Part shown: piece after piece, positions 44,201 to 59,200 of the stretch
How the letters are laid out: every line of letters begins with the position of its first letter
Position numbering within the stretch: position 1 is the stretch's first letter
NCBI GenBank assembly: GCA_016169945.1
Contig: JADLSH010000316.1
Coordinates: forward strand, 1,571,768 to 1,635,767
Reading direction: 5' to 3'
Origin: Trachythela sp. YZ-2020
Lineage: Eukaryota > Cnidaria > Anthozoa > Malacalcyonacea > Clavulariidae
Length of the DNA stretch: 64,000 nucleotides
Position numbers and translations under genes: made by a program
Notes under the pieces: model-generated
What the model saw: the letters and a program-made list of their open reading frames with translations, nothing else
Databases searched by the model: none
What the model was told of the DNA's origin: nothing

Positions 44201-47200
44201 TTTCCAATCGTTTGGGGGTTATTTCAACTAAGTTTGAGATAAATCAAAAACTATAGGGGGGGCCAAAGGGCCTGATTTCAAATCCTTTGGTCCCCCCTTT
44301 GCCTCTGAAAAAAAAATTCAACTTCGCTAAAACATGTTCTTTCCTCCTGAAAGTCGTTGTTTTTATGAAAGGAACAGGTTGGAGCAATTTTCCAATCGTT
44401 TGGGGTTATTTCAACTAAGTTTGAAAAAAATCAAAAACCATAGGGGGGACCAAAGGGCCTGATTTCAAATCCTTTGGTCCCCCCTTTGCCTCTGAAAAAA
44501 AAATTCAACTGCGCTAAAACATGTTCTTTCCTCCTGAAAGTCGTTGTTTTTATGAAAGGAACAGGTTGTAGCAATTTTCCAATCGTTTGGGGGTTATTTC
44601 AACTAAGTTTGAGATAAATCAAAAACTATAGGGGGGGCCAAAGGCCCTGATTTCAAATCCTTTGGTCCCCCCTTTGCCTCTGAAAAAAAAATTCAACTTC
44701 GCTAAAACATGTTCTTTCCTCCTGAAAGTCGTTGTTTTTATGAAAGGAACAGGTTGGAGCAATTTTCCAATCGTTTGGGGGTTATTTCAACTAAGTTTGA
44801 AAAAAAATCAAAAACCATAGGGGGGACCAAAGGGCCTGATTTCAAATCCTTTGGTCCCCCCTTTGCCTCTGAAAAAAAAATTCAACTGCGCTCAAACATG
44901 TTCTTTCCTCCTGAAAGTCGTTGTTTTTATGAAAGGAACAGGTTGGAGCAATTTTCCAATCGTTTGGGGTTATTTCAACTAAGTTTGAAAAAAAATCAAA
45001 AACCATAGGGGGGACCAAAGGGCCTGATTTCAAATCCTTTGGTCCCCCCTTTGCCTCTGAAAAAAAATTCAACTTCGCTAAAACATGTTCTTTCCTCCTG
45101 AAAGTCGTTGTTTTTATGAAAGGAACAGGTTGGAGCAATTTTCCAATCGTTTGGGGTTATTTCAACTAAGTTTGAAAAAAAATCAAAAACCATAGGGGGG
45201 GCCAAAGGGCCTGATTTCAAATCCTTTGGTCCCCCCTTTGCCTCTGAAAAAAATTCAACTTCGCTAAAACATGTTCTTTCCTCCTGAAAGTCGTTGTTTT
45301 TATGAAAGGAACAGGTTGGAGCAATTTTCCAATCGTTTGGGGGTTATTTCAACTAAGTTTGAAAAAATCAAAAACCATAGGGGGGACCAAAGGGCCTGAT
45401 TTCAAATCATTTGGTCCCCCCTTTGCCTCTGAAAAAAAAATTCAACTGCGCTAAAACATGTTCTTTCCTCCTGAAAGTCGTTGTTTTTATGAAAGGAACA
45501 GGTTGGAGCAATTTTCCAATCGTTTGGGGGTTATTTCAACTAAGTTTGAAATAAATCAAAAACCATAGGGGGGACCAAAGGGCCTGATTTCAAATCCTTT
45601 GGTCCCCCCTTTGCATCTGAAAAAAAAATTCAACTTCGCTAAAACATGTTCTTTCCTCCTGAAAGTCGTTGTTTTTATGAAAGGAACAGGTTGGAGCAAT
45701 TTTCCAATCGTTTGGGGGTTATTTCAACTAAGTTTGAAAAAAAATCAAAAACCATAGGGGGGACCAAAGGGCCTGATTTCAAATCCTTTGGTCCCCCCTT
45801 TGCCTCTGAAAAAAAAATTCAACTTCGCTAAAACATGTTCTTTCCTCCTGAAAGTCGTTGTTTTTATGAAAGGAACAGGTTGGAGCAATGTTCCAATCGT
45901 TTGGAGGTTATTTCAACTAAGTTTAAAAAAAAAATCAAAAACCATAGGGGGGACCAAAGGGCCTGATTTCAAATCCTTTGGTCCCCCCTTTGCCTCTGAA
46001 ATAAAAATTCAACTTCGCTAAAACATGTTCTTTCCTCCTGAAAGTCGTTGTTTTTATGAAAGGAACAGGTTGGAGCAATGTTCCAATCGTTTGGGGTTAT
46101 TTCAACTAAGTTTGAAATAAATCAAAAACCATAGGGGGGACCAAAGGGCCTGATTTCAAATCCTTTGGTCCCCCCTTTGCCTCTGAAAAAAAATTCAACT
46201 TCGCTAAAACATGTTCTTTCCTCCTGAAAGTCGTTGTTTTTATGAAAGGAACAGGTTGGAGCAATTTTCCAATCGTTTTGGGGTTATTTAAACTAAGTTT
46301 GAAAAAAAATCAAAAACCATAGGGGACCAAATGGCCTGATTTCAAACCCTTTGGTCCCCCTTTGCCTCTGAAAAAAATTCAACTTCGCTAAAACATGTTC
46401 TTTCCTCCTGAAAGTCGTTGTTTTTATGAAAGGAACAGGTTGGAGCAATTTTCCAATCGTTTGGGGGTTATTTCAACTAAGTTTGAAAAAAAATCAAAAA
46501 CCATAGGGGGGACCAAAGGGCCTGATTTCAAATCCTTTGGTCCCCTTTGCCTCTGAAAAAAATTCAACTTCGCTAAAACATGTTCTTTCCTCCTGAAAGT
46601 CGTTGTTTTTATGAAAGGAACAGGTTGGAGCAATGTTCCAATCGTTTGGGGTTTATTTCAACTAAGTTTGAAAATGTCAAAACCATGGGGGGGACCAAAG
46701 GGCCTGATTTCAAATCCTTTGGTCCCCCCTTTGCCTCTGAAAAAAAAATTCAACTTCGCTAAAACATGTTCTTTCCTCCTGAAAGTCGTTGTTTTTATGA
46801 AAGGAACAGGTTGGAGCAATTTTCCAATCGTTTGGGGGTTATTTCAACTAAGTTTGAAAAAAAATCAAAAACCATAGGGGGGACCAAAGGGCCTGATTTC
46901 AAATCCTTTGGTCCCCCCTTTGCCTCTGAAAAAATCAACTTCGCTAAAACATGTTCTTTCCTCCTGAAAGTCGTTGTTTTTATGAAAGGAACAGGTTGGA
47001 GCAATGTTCCAATCGTTTGGGGGTATTTCAACTAAGTTTGAAAAAAAATCAAAAACCATAGGGGGGACCAAAGGGCCTGATTTCAAATCCTTTGGTCCCC
47101 CCTTTGCCTCTGAAAAAAATTCAACTTCGCTAAAACATGTTCTTTCCTCCTGAAAGTCGTTGTTTTTATGAAAGGAACAGGTTGGAGCAATTTTCCAATC

Positions 47201-50200
47201 GTTTGGGGTTATTTCAACTAAGTTTGAAAAAAAATCAAAAACCATAGGGGGGACCAAAGGGCCTGATTTCAAATCCTTTGGTCCCCCCTTTGCCTCTGAA
47301 AAAAAAATTCAACTTCGCTAAAACATGTTCTTTCCTCCTGAAAGTCGTTGTTTTTATGAAAGGAACAGGTTGGAGCAATTTTCCAATCGTTTGGGGATTA
47401 TTTCAACTAAGTTTGAAATAAATCAAAAACCATAGGGGGGACCAAAGGGCCTGATTTCAAATCCTTTGGTCCCCCCTTTGCCTCTGAAAAAAATTCAACT
47501 TCGCTAAAACATGTTCTTTCCTCCTGAAAGTCGTTGTTTTTATGAAAGGAACAGGTTGGAGCAATTTTCCAATCGTTTGGGCGTTATTTCAACTAAGTTT
47601 GAAAAAAAATCAAAAACCATAGGGGGGACCAAAGGGCCTGATTTCAAATCCTTTGGTGGCCCCTTTGCCTCTGAAAAAAATTCAACTTCGCTAAAACATG
47701 TTCTTTCCTCCTGAAAGTCGTTGTTTTTATGAAAGGAACAGGTTGGAGCAATTTTCCAATCGTTTGGGGGTTATTTCAACTAAGTTTGAAAAAAAAATCA
47801 AAAACCATAGGGGGGACCAAAGGGCCTGATTTCAAATCCTTTGGTCCCCCCTTTGCCTCTGAAAAAAATTCAACTTCGCTAAAACATGTTCTTTCCTCCT
47901 GAAAGTCGTTGTTTTTATGAAAGGAACAGGTTGGAGCAATTTTCCAATCGTTTGGGGTTATTTCAACTAAGTTTGAAAAAAAATCAAAAACCATAGGGGC
48001 GACCAAAGGGCCTGATTTCAAATCCTTTGGTCCCCCCTTTGCCTCTGAAAAAAAAATTCAACTTCGCTAAAACATGTTCTTTCCTCCTGAAAGTCGTTGT
48101 TTTTATGAAAGGAACAGGTTGGAGCAATTTTCCAATCGTTTGGGGGTTATTTCAACTAAGTTTGAAAAAAAATCAAAAACCATAGGGGGGACCAAAGGGC
48201 CTGATTTCAAATCCTTTGGTCCCCCTTTGCCTCTGAAAAAAAATTCAACTTCGCTAAAACATGTTCTTTCCTCCTGAAAGTCGTTGTTTTTATGAAAGGA
48301 ACAGGTTGGAGCAATTTTCCAATCGTTTGGGGTTATTTCAACTAAGTTTGAAAAAAAATCAAAAACCATAGGGGGGACCAAAGGGCCTGATTTCAAATCC
48401 TTTGGTCCCCCCTTTGCCTCTGAAAAAAATTCAACTTCGCTAAAACATGTTCTTTCCTCCTGAAAGTCGTTGTTTTTATGAAAGGAACAGGTTGGAGCAA
48501 TGTTCCAATCGTTTGGGGTTATTTCAACTAAGTTTGAAAAAAAATCAAAAACCATAGGGGGGACCAAAGGGCCTGATTTCAAATCCTTTGGTCCCCCCTT
48601 TGCCTCTGAAAAAAATTCAACTTCGCTAAAACATGTTCTTTCCTCCTGAAAGTCGTTGTTTTTATGAAAGGAACAGGTTGGAGCAATTTTCCAATCGTTT
48701 GGGGGTTATTTCAACTAAGTTTGAAAAAAAAATCAAAAACCATAGGGGGGAACAAAGGGCCTGATTTCAAATCCTTTGGTCCCCCCTTTGCCTCTGAAAA
48801 AAAAATTCAACTTCGCTAAAACATGTTCTTTCCTCCTGAAAGTCGTTGTTTTTATGAAAGGAACAGGTTGGAGCAATGTTCCAATCGTTTGGGGGTTATT
48901 TCAACTAAGTTTGAAAAAAAAATCAAAAACCATAGGGGGGACCAAAGGGCCTGATTTCAAATCCTTTGGTCCCCCCTTTGCCTCTGAAAAAAAAATTCAA
49001 CTTCGCTAAAACATGTTCTTTCCTCCTGAAAGTCGTTGTTTTTATGAAAGGAACAGGTTGGAGCAATTTTCCAATCGTTTGGGGATTATTTCAACTAAGT
49101 TTGAAAAAAAATCAAAAACCATAGGGGGGACCAAAGGGCCTGATTTCAAATCCTTTGGTCCCCCCTTTGCCTCTGAAAAAAAAATTCAACTTCGCTAAAA
49201 CATGTTCTTTCCTCCTGAAAGTCGTTGTTTTTATGAAAGGAACAGGTTGGAGCAATGTTCCAATCGTTTGGGGTTATTTCAACTAAGTTTGAAAAAAAAT
49301 CAAAAACCATAGGGGGGACCAAAGGGCCTGATTTCAAATCCTTTGGTCCCCCCTTTGCCTCTGAAAAAAATTCAACTTCGCTAAAACATGTTCTTTCCTC
49401 CTGAAAGTCGTTGTTTTTATGAAAGGAACAGGTTGGAGCAATGTTCCAATCGTTTGGGCGTTATTTCAACTAAGTTTGAAAAAAAATCAAAAACCATAGG
49501 GGGGACCAAAGGGCCTGATTTCAAATCCTTTGGTCCCCCCTTTGCCTCTGAAAAAAATTCAACTTCGCTAAAACATGTTCTTTCCTCCTGAAAGTCGTTG
49601 TTTTTATGAAAGGAACAGGTTGGAGCAATTTTCCAATCGTTTGGGGATTATTTCAACTAAGTTTGAAAAAATCAAAAACCATAGGGGACCAAAGGGCCTG
49701 ATTTCAAACCCTTTGGTCCCCCTTTGCCTCTGAAAAAAAATTCAACTTCGCTAAAACATGTTCTTTCCTCCTGAAAGTCGTTGTTTTTATGAAAGGAACA
49801 GGTTGGAGCAATTTTCCAATCGTTTGGGGGTTATTTCAACTAAGTTTGAAAAAAAATCAAAAACCATAGGGGGGACCAAAGGGCCTGATTTCAAATCCTT
49901 TGGTCCCCCCTTTGCCTCTGAAAAAATTCAACTTCGCTAAAACATGTTCTTTCCTCCTGAAAGTCGTTGTTTTTATGAAAGGAACAGGTTGGAGCAATTT
50001 TCCAATCGTTTGGGGTTATTTCAACTAAGTTTGAAAAAAAGAATTCAAAAACCATAGGGGGGACCAAAGGGCCTGATTTCAAATCCTTTGGTCCCCCCTT
50101 TGCCTCTGAAAAAAATTCAACTTCGCTAAAACATGTTCTTTCCTCCTGAAAGTCGTTGTTTTTATGAAAGGAACAGGTTGGAGCAATGTTCCAATCGTTT

Positions 50201-53200
50201 GGGGTTATTTCAACTAAGTTTGAAAAAAAATCAAAAACCATAGGGGGGACCAAAGGGCCTGATTTCAAATCCTTTGGTCCCCCCTTTGCCTCTGAAAAAA
50301 ATTCAACTTCGCTAAAACATGTTCTTTCCTCCTGAAAGTCGTTGTTTTTATGAAAGGAACAGGTTGGAGCAATTTTCCAATCGTTTGGGGATTATTTCAA
50401 CTAAGTTTGAAAAAAAATCAAAAACCATAGGGGGGACCAAAGGGCCTGATTTCAAATCCTTTGGTCCCCCCTTTGCCTCTGAAAAAAAAATTCAACTTCG
50501 CTAAAACATGTTCTTTCCTCCTGAAAGTCGTTGTTTTTATGAAAGGAACAGGTTGGAGCAATTTTCCAATCGTTTGGGGATTATTTCAACTAAGTTTGAA
50601 AAAAAATCAAAAACCATAGGGGGGACCAAAGGGCCTGATTTCAAATCCTTTGGTCCCCCCTTTGCCTCTGAAAAAAATTCAACTTCGCTAAAACATGTTC
50701 TTTCCTCCTGAAAGTCGTTGTTTTTATGAAAGAACAGGTTGGAGCAATTTTCCAATCGTTTGGGGGTTATTTCAACTAAGTTTGAAAAAAAATCAAAAAC
50801 CATAGGGGGGACCAAAGGGCCTGATTTCAAATCCTTTGGTCCCCCCTTTGCCTCTGAAAAAAAAATTCAACTTCGCTAAAACATGTTCTTTCCTCCTGAA
50901 AGTCGTTGTTTTTATGAAAGGAACAGGTTGGAGCAATTTTCCAATCGTTTGGGGGTTATTTCAACTAAGTTTGAAAAAAAATCAAAAACCATAGGGGGGA
51001 CCAAAGGGCCTGATTTCAAATCCTTTGGTCCCCCCTTTGCCTCTGAAAAAAATTCAACTTCGCTAAAACATGTTCTTTCCTCCTGAAAGTCGTTGTTTTT
51101 ATGAAAGGAACAGGTTGGAGCAATTTTCCAATCGTTTGGGGATTATTTCAACTATGTTTGAAAAAAAATCAAAAGCATAGGGGGGACCAAAGGGCCTGAT
51201 TTCAAATCCTTTGGTCCCCTTTGCCTCTGAAAAAATTTCAACTTCGCTAAAACATGTTCTTTCCTCCTGAAAGTCGTTGTTTTTATGAAAGGAACAGGTT
51301 GGAGCAATTTTCCAATCGTTTGGGGTTATTTCAACTAAGTTTGAAAAAAAATCAAAAACCATAGGGGGGACCAAAGGGCCTGACTTCAAATCCTTTGGTC
51401 CCCCCTTTGCCTCTGAAAAAAAAATTCAACTTCGCTAAAACATGTTCTTTCCTCCTGAAAGTCGTTGTTTTTATGAAAGGAACAGGTTGGAGCAATTTTC
51501 CAATCGTTTGGGGATTATTTCAACTAAGTTTGAAAAAAAATCAAAAACCATAGGGGGGACCAAAGGGCCTGATTTCAAATCCTTTGGTCCCCCCTTTGCC
51601 TCTGAAAAAAATTCAACTTCGCTAAAACATGTTCTTTCCTCCTGAAAGTCGTTGTTTTTATGAAAGGAACAGGTTGGAGCAATGTTCCAATCGTTTGGGG
51701 GTTATTTCAACTAAGTTTGAAAAAAAATCAAAATCCATAGGGGGGACCAAAGTCCTGATTTCAAATCCTTTGGTCCCCCCTTTGCCTCTGAAAAAATATT
51801 CAACTTCGCTAAAACATGGTCTTTCCTCCTGAAAGTCGTTGTTTTTATGAAAGGAACAGGTTGGAGCAATTTTCCAATCGTTTGGGATTATTTCAACTAA
51901 GTTTGAAAAAAAATCAAAAACCATAGGGGGGACCAAAGGGCCTGATTTCAAATCCTTTGGTCCCCCCTTTGCCTCTGAAAAAAATTCAACTTCGCTAAAA
52001 CATGTTCTTTCCTCCTGAAAGTCGTTGTTTTTATGAAAGGAACAGGTTGGAGCAATGTTCCAATCGTTTCGGGTTATTTCAACTAAGTTTGAAAAAAAAT
52101 CAAAACCATAGGGGGGACCAAAGGGCCTGATTTCAAATCCTTTGGTCCCCCCTTTGCCTCTGAAAAAAAAATTCAACTTCGCTAAAACATGTTCTTTCCT
52201 CCTGAAAGTCGTTGTTTTTATGAAAGGAACAGGTTGGAGCAATTTTCCAATCGTTTGGGGGTTATTTCAACTAAGTTTGAAAAAAAATCAAAAACCATAG
52301 GGGGGACCAAAGGGCCTGATTTCAAATCCTTTGGTCCCCCCTTTGCCTCTGAAAAAAAAATTCAACTTCGCTAAAACATGTTCTTTCCTCCTGAAAGTCG
52401 TTGTTTTTATGAAAGGAACAGGTTGGAGCAATTTTCCAATCGTTTGGGGGTTATTTCAACTAAGTTTGAAAAAAAATCAAAAACCATAGGGGGGACCAAA
52501 GGGCCTGATTTCAAATCCTTTGGTCCCCCCTTTGCCTCTGAAAAAAAAATTCAACTTCGCTAAAACATGTTCTTTCCTCCTGAAAGTCGTTGTTTTTATG
52601 AAAGGAACAGGTTGGAGCAATTTTCCAATCGTTTGGGGGTTATTTCAACTAAGTTTGAAAAAAAATCAAAAACCATAGGGGGGACCAAAGGGCCTGATTT
52701 CAAATCCTTTGGTCCCCCCTTTGCCTCTGAAAAAAAAATTCAACTTCGCTAAAACATGTTCTTTCCTCCTGAAAGTCGTTGTTTTTATGAAAGGAACAGG
52801 TTGGAGCAATTTTCCAATCGTTTGGGATTATTTCAACTAAGTTTGAAAAAAAATCAAAAACCATAGGGGGGACCAAAGGGCCTGATTTCAAATCCTTTGG
52901 TCCCCCCTTTGCCTCTGAAAAAAATTCAACTTCGCTAAAACATGTTCTTTCCTCCTGAAAGTCGTTGTTTTTATGAAAGGAACAGGTTGGAGCAATTTTC
53001 CAATCGTTTGGGGGTTATTTCAACTAAGTTGGAAAAAAAATCAAAAACCATAGGGGGGACCAAAGGGCCTGATTTCAAATCCTTTGGTCCCCCCTTTGCC
53101 TCTGAAAAAAATTCAACTTCGCTAAAACATGTTCTTTCCTCCTGAAAGTCGTTGTTTTTATGAAAGGAACAGGTTGGAGCAATTTTCCAATCGTTTGGGG

Positions 53201-56200
53201 GTTATTTCAACTAAGTTTGAAAAAAAATCAAAAACCATTGGGGGGACCAAAGGGCCTGATTTCAAATCCTTTGGTCCCCCCTTTGCCTCTGAAAAAAAAA
53301 TTCAACTTCGCTAAAACATGTTCTTTCCTCCTGAAAGTCGTTGTTTTTATGAAAGGAACAGGTTGGAGCAATTTTCCAATCGTTTGGGGTTATTTCAACT
53401 AAGTTTGAAAAAAAATCAAAAACCATAGGGGGGACCAAAGGGCCTGATTTCAAATCCTTTGGTCCCCCCTTTGCCTCTGAAAAAAATTCAACTTCGCTAA
53501 AACATGTTCTTTCCTCCTGAAAGTCGTTGTTTTTATGAAAGGAACAGGTTGGAGCAATGTTCCAATCGTTTGGGGGTTATTTCAACTAAGTTTGAAAAAA
53601 AATCAAAAACCATAGGGGGGACCAAAGGGCCTGATTTCAAATCCTTTGGTCCCCCCTTTGCCTCTGAAAAAAATTCAACTTCGCTAAAACATGTTCTTTC
53701 CTCCTGAAAGTCGTTGTTTTTATGAAAGGAACAGGTTGGAGCAATTTTCCAATCGTTTGGGGTTATTTCAACTAAGTTTGAAAAAAAATCAAAAACCATA
53801 GGGGGGACCAAAGGCCTGATTTCAAATCCTTTGGTCCCCCCTTTGCCTCTGAAAAAAAAATTCAACTTCGCTAAAACATGTTCTTTCCTCCTGAAAGTCG
53901 TTGTTTTTATGAAAGGAACAGGTTGGAGCAATTTTCCAATCGTTTGGGGTTATTTCAACTAAGTTTGAAAAAAAATCAAAAACCATAGGGGGGACCAAAG
54001 GGCCTGATTTCAAATCCTTTGGTCCCCCCTTTGCCTCTGAAAAAAATTCAACTTCGCTAAAACATGTTCTTTCCTCCTGAAAGTCGTTGTTTTTATGAAA
54101 GGAACAGGTTGGAGCAATTTTCCAATCGTTTGGGGGTTATTTCAACTAAGTTTGAAAAAAAATCAAAAACCATAGGGGGGACCAAAGGGCCTGATTTCAA
54201 ATCCTTTGGTCCCCCCTTTGCCTCTGAAAAAAAAATTCAACTTCGCTAAAACATGTTCTTTCCTCCTGAAAGTCGTTGTTTTTATGAAAGGAACAGGTTG
54301 GAGCAATTTTCCAATCGTTTGGGGGTTATTTCAACTAAGTTTGAAAAAAAATCAAAAACCATAGGGGGGACCAAAGGGCCTGATTTCAAATCCTTTGGTC
54401 CCCCCTTTGCCTCTGAAAAAAAAATTCAACTTCGCTAAAACATGTTCTTTCCTCCTGAAAGTCGTTGTTTTTATGAAAGGAACAGGTTGGAGCAATTTTC
54501 CAATCGTTTGGGATTATTTCAACTAAGTTTGAAAAAAAATCAAAAACCATAGGGGGGACCAAAGGGCCTGATTTCAAATCCTTTGGTCCCCCCTTTGCCT
54601 CTGAAAAAAAAATTCAACTTCGCTAAAACATGTTCTTTCCTCCTGAAAGTCGTTGTTTTTATGAAAGGAACAGGTTGGAGCAATGTTCCAATCGTTTGGG
54701 GGTTATTTCAACTAAGTTTGAAAAAAAATCAAAAACCATAGGGGGGACCAAAGGGCCTGATTTCAAATCCTTTGGTCCCCCCTTTGCCTCTGAAAAAAAA
54801 ATTCAACTTCGCTAAAACATGTTCTTTCCTCCTGAAAGTCGTTGTTTTTATGAAAGGAACAGGTTGGAGCAATTTTCCAATCGTTTGGGGATTATTTCAA
54901 CTAAGTTTGAAAAAAAATCAAAAACCATAGGGGGGACCAAAGGGCCTGATTTCAAATCCTTTGGTCCCCCCTTTGCCTCTGAAAAAAAAATTCAACTTCG
55001 CTAAAACATGTTCTTTCCTCCTGAAAGTCGTTGTTTTTATGAAAGGAACAGGTTGGAGCAATTTTCCAATCGTTTGGGCGTTATTTCAACTAAGTTTGAA
55101 AAAAAATCAAAAACCATAGGGGGGACCAAAGGGCCTGATTTCAAATCCTTTGGTCCCCCCTTTGCCTCTGAAAAAAATTCAACTTCGCTAAAACATGTTC
55201 TTTCCTCCTGAAAGTCGTTGTTTTTATGAAAGGAACAGGTTGGAGCAATGTTCCAATCGTTTGGGGTTATTTCAACTAAGTTTGAAAAAAAATCAAAAAC
55301 CATAGGGGGGACCAAAGGGCCTGATTTCAAATCCTTTGGTCCCCCCTTTGCCTCTGAAAAAAAATTCAACTTCGCTAAAACATGTTCTTTCCTCCTGAAA
55401 GTCGTTGTTTTTATGAAAGGAACAGGTTGGAGCAATTTTCCAATCGTTTGGGGTTATTTCAACTAAGTTTGAAAAAAAATCAAAAACCATTGGGGGGACC
55501 AAAGGGCCTGATTTCAAATCCTTTGGTCCCCCCTTTGCCTCTGAAAAAAATTCAACTTCGCTAAAACATGTTCTTTCCTCCTGAAAGTCGTTGTTTTTAT
55601 GAAAGAAACAGGTTGGAGCAATTTTCCAATCGTTTGGGGGTTATTTCAACTAAGTTTGAAAAAAAATAAAAAACCATAGGGGGGACCAAAGGGCCTGATT
55701 TCAAATCCTTTGGTCCCCCCTTTGCCTCTGAAAAAAAAATTCAACTTCGCTAAAACATGTTCTTTCCTCCTGAAAGTCGTTGTTTTTATGAAAGGAACAG
55801 GTTGGAGCAATTTTCCAATCGTTTGGGGTTATTTCAACTAAGTTTGAAAAAAAATCAAAAACCATAGGGGGGACCAAAGGGCCTGATTTCAAATCCTTTG
55901 GTCCCCCCTTTGCCTCTGAAAAAAATTCAACTTCGCTAAAACATGTTCTTTCCTCCTGAAAGTCGTTGTTTTTATGAAAGGAACAGGTTGGAGCAATGTT
56001 CCAATCGTTTGGGGTTATTTCAACTAAGTTTGAAAAAAAATCAAAAACCATAGGGGGGACCAAAGGGCCTGATTTCAAATCCTTTGGTCCCCCCTTTGCC
56101 TCTGAAAAAAATTCAACTTCGCTAAAACATGTTCTTTCCTCCTGAAAGTCGTTGTTTTTATGAAAGGAACAGGTTGGAGCAATTTTCCAATCGTTTGGGT

Positions 56201-59200
56201 GTTATTTCAACTAAGTTTGAAAAAATCAAAAACCATAGGGGACCAAAGGGCCTGATTTCAAATCCTTTGGTCCCCCCTTTGCCTCTGAAAAAAATTCAAC
56301 TTCGCTAAAACATGTTCTTTCCTCCTGAAAGTCGTTGTTTTTATGAAAGGAACAGGTTGGAGCAATGTTCCAATCGTTTGGGGGTTATTTCAACTAAGTT
56401 TGAAAAAAAATCAAAAACCATAGGGGGGACCAAAGGGCCTGATTTCAAATCCTTTGGTCCCCCCTTTGCCTCTGAAAAAAATTCAACTTCGCTAAAACAT
56501 GTTCTTTCCTCCTGAAAGTCGTTGTTTTTATGAAAGGAACAGGTTGGAGCAATGTTCCAATCGTTTGGGGTTATTTCAACCAAGTTTGAAAAAATCAAAA
56601 ACCATAGGGGACCAAAGGGCCTGATTTCAAATCCTTTGTTCCCCCCCTTTTCCTCTAAAAAAAATTCAACTTCGCTAAAACATGTTCTTTCCTCCTGAAA
56701 GTCGTTGTTTTTATGAAAGGAACAGGTTGGAGCAATTTTCCAATCGTTTGGGGTTATTTCAACTAAGTTTGAAAAAATCAAAAACCATAGGGGACCAAAG
56801 GGCCTGATTTCAAATCCTTTGGTCTCCCCTTTGCCTCTGAAAAAAAATTCAACTTCGCTAAAACATGTTCTTTCCTCCTGAAAGTCGTTGTTTTTATGAA
56901 AGGAACAGGTTGGAGCAATTTTCCAATCGTTTGGGGTTATTTACAAAAAAGTTTGAAAAAAATCAAAAACCATAGGGGACCAAAGGGCCTGATTTCAAAT
57001 CCTTTGGTCCCCTTTGCCTCTGAAAAAAATTCAACTTCGCTAAAACATGTTCTTTCCTCCTGAAAGTCGTTGTTTTTATGAAAGGAACAGGTTGGAGCAA
57101 TTTTCCAATCGTTTGGGGGTTATTTCAACTAAGTTTGAAAAAAAATAAAAAAACCATAGGGGGGACCAAAGGGCCTGATTTCAAATCCTTTGGTCCCCCC
57201 TTTGCCTCTGAAAAAAATTCAACTTCGCTAAAACATGTTCTTTCCTCCTGAAAGTCGTTGTTTTTATGAAAGGAACAGGTTGGAGCAATGTTCCAATCGT
57301 TTGGGGTTATTTCAACTAAGTTTGAAAAAATCAAAAACCATAGGGGACCAAAGGGCCTGATTTCAAATCCTTTGGTCCCCTTTGCCTCTGAAAAAATTCA
57401 ACTTCGCTAAAACATGTTCTTTCCTCCTGAAAGTCGTTGTTTTTATGAAAGGAACAGGTTGGAGCAATTTTCCAATCGTTTGGGATTATTTCAACTAAGT
57501 TTGAAAAAAAATCAAAAACCATAGGGGGGACCAAAGGGCCTGATTTCAAATCCTTTGGTCCCCCCTTTGCCTCTGAAAAAAAATTCAACTTCGCTAAAAC
57601 ATGTTCTTTCCTCCTGAAAGTCGTTGTTTTTATGAAAGGAACAGGTTGGAGCAATTTTCCAATCGTTTGGGATTATTTCAACTAAGTTTGAAAAAAAATC
57701 AAAAACCATAGGGGGGACCAAAGGGCCTGATTTCAAATCCTTTGGCCCCCCCTTTGCCTCTGAAAAAATTTCAACTTCGCTAAAACATGTTCTTTCCTCC
57801 TGAAAGTCGTTGTTTTTATGAAAGGAACAGGTTGGAGCAATTTTCCAATCGTTTGGGGTTATTTCAACTAAGTTTGAAAAAAAATCAAAAACCATAGGGG
57901 GGACCAAAGGGCCTGATTTCAAATCCTTTGGTCCCCCCTTTGCCTCTGAAAAAAATTCAACTTCGCTAAAACATGTTCTTTCCTCCTGAAAGTCGTTGTT
58001 TTTATGAAAGGAACAGGTTGGAGCAATTTTCCAATCGTTTGGGGGTTATTTCAACTAAGTTTGAAAAAAAATCAAAAACCATAGGGGGGACCAAAGGGCC
58101 TGATTTCAAATCCTTTGGTCCCCCCTTTGCCTCTGAAAAAAATTCAACTTCGCTAAAACATGTTCTTTCCTCCTGAAAGTCGTTGTTTTTATGAAAGGAA
58201 CAGGTTGGAGCAATTTTCCAATCGTTTGGGGGTTATTTCAACTAAGTTTGAAAAAAAATCAAAAACCATAGGGGGGACCAAAGGGCCTGATTTCAAATCC
58301 TTTGGTCCCCCCTTTGCCTCTGAAAAAAATTCAACTTCGCTAAAACATGTTCTTTCCTCCTGAAAGTCGTTGTTTTTATGAAAGGAACAGGTTGGAGCAA
58401 TTTTCCAATCGTTTGGGGGTTATTTCAACTAAGTTTGAAAAAAAATCAAAAACCATAGGGGGGACCAAAGGGCCTGATTTCAAATCCTTTGGTCCCCTTT
58501 GCCTCTGAAAAAAATTCAACTTCGCTAAAACATGTTCTTTCCTCCTGAAAGTCGTTGTTTTTATGAAAGGAACAGGTTGGAGCAATTTTCCAATCGTTTG
58601 GGGGTTATTTCAACTAAGTTTGAAAAAATCAAAAACCATAGGGGGGACCAAAGGGCCTGATTTCAAATCCTTTGGTCCCCCCTTTGCCTCTATATAAATT
58701 TCAACTTCGCTAAAACATGTTCTTTCCTCCTGAAAGTCGTTGTTTTTATGAAAAGAACAGGTTGGAGCAATTTTCCAATCGTTTGGGTTATTTCAACTAA
58801 GTTTGAAAAAATCAAAAACCATAGGGGGCACCAAAGGGCCTGATTTCAAATCCTTTGGTCCCCACTTTGCCTCTGAAAAAAAATTTCAACTTCGCTAAAA
58901 CATGTTCTTTCCTCCTGAAAGTCGTTGTTTTTATGAAAGAACAGGTTGGAGCAATTTAACAATTTGTTGGGGGTTATGGCAAGTAAGTTTGAAAAAATCA
59001 AAAACCATAGGGGACCAAAGGGCCTGATTTCAAATCCTTTGGTCCCCCCTTTGCCTCTGAAAAAAAAATTCAACTTCGCTAAAACATGTTCTTTCCTCCT
59101 GAAAGTCGTTGTTTTTATGAAAGGAACAGGTGGGAGCAATTTTCCAATCGTTTGGGGATTATTTCAACTAAGTTTGAAAAAAAATCAAAAACCATAGGGG

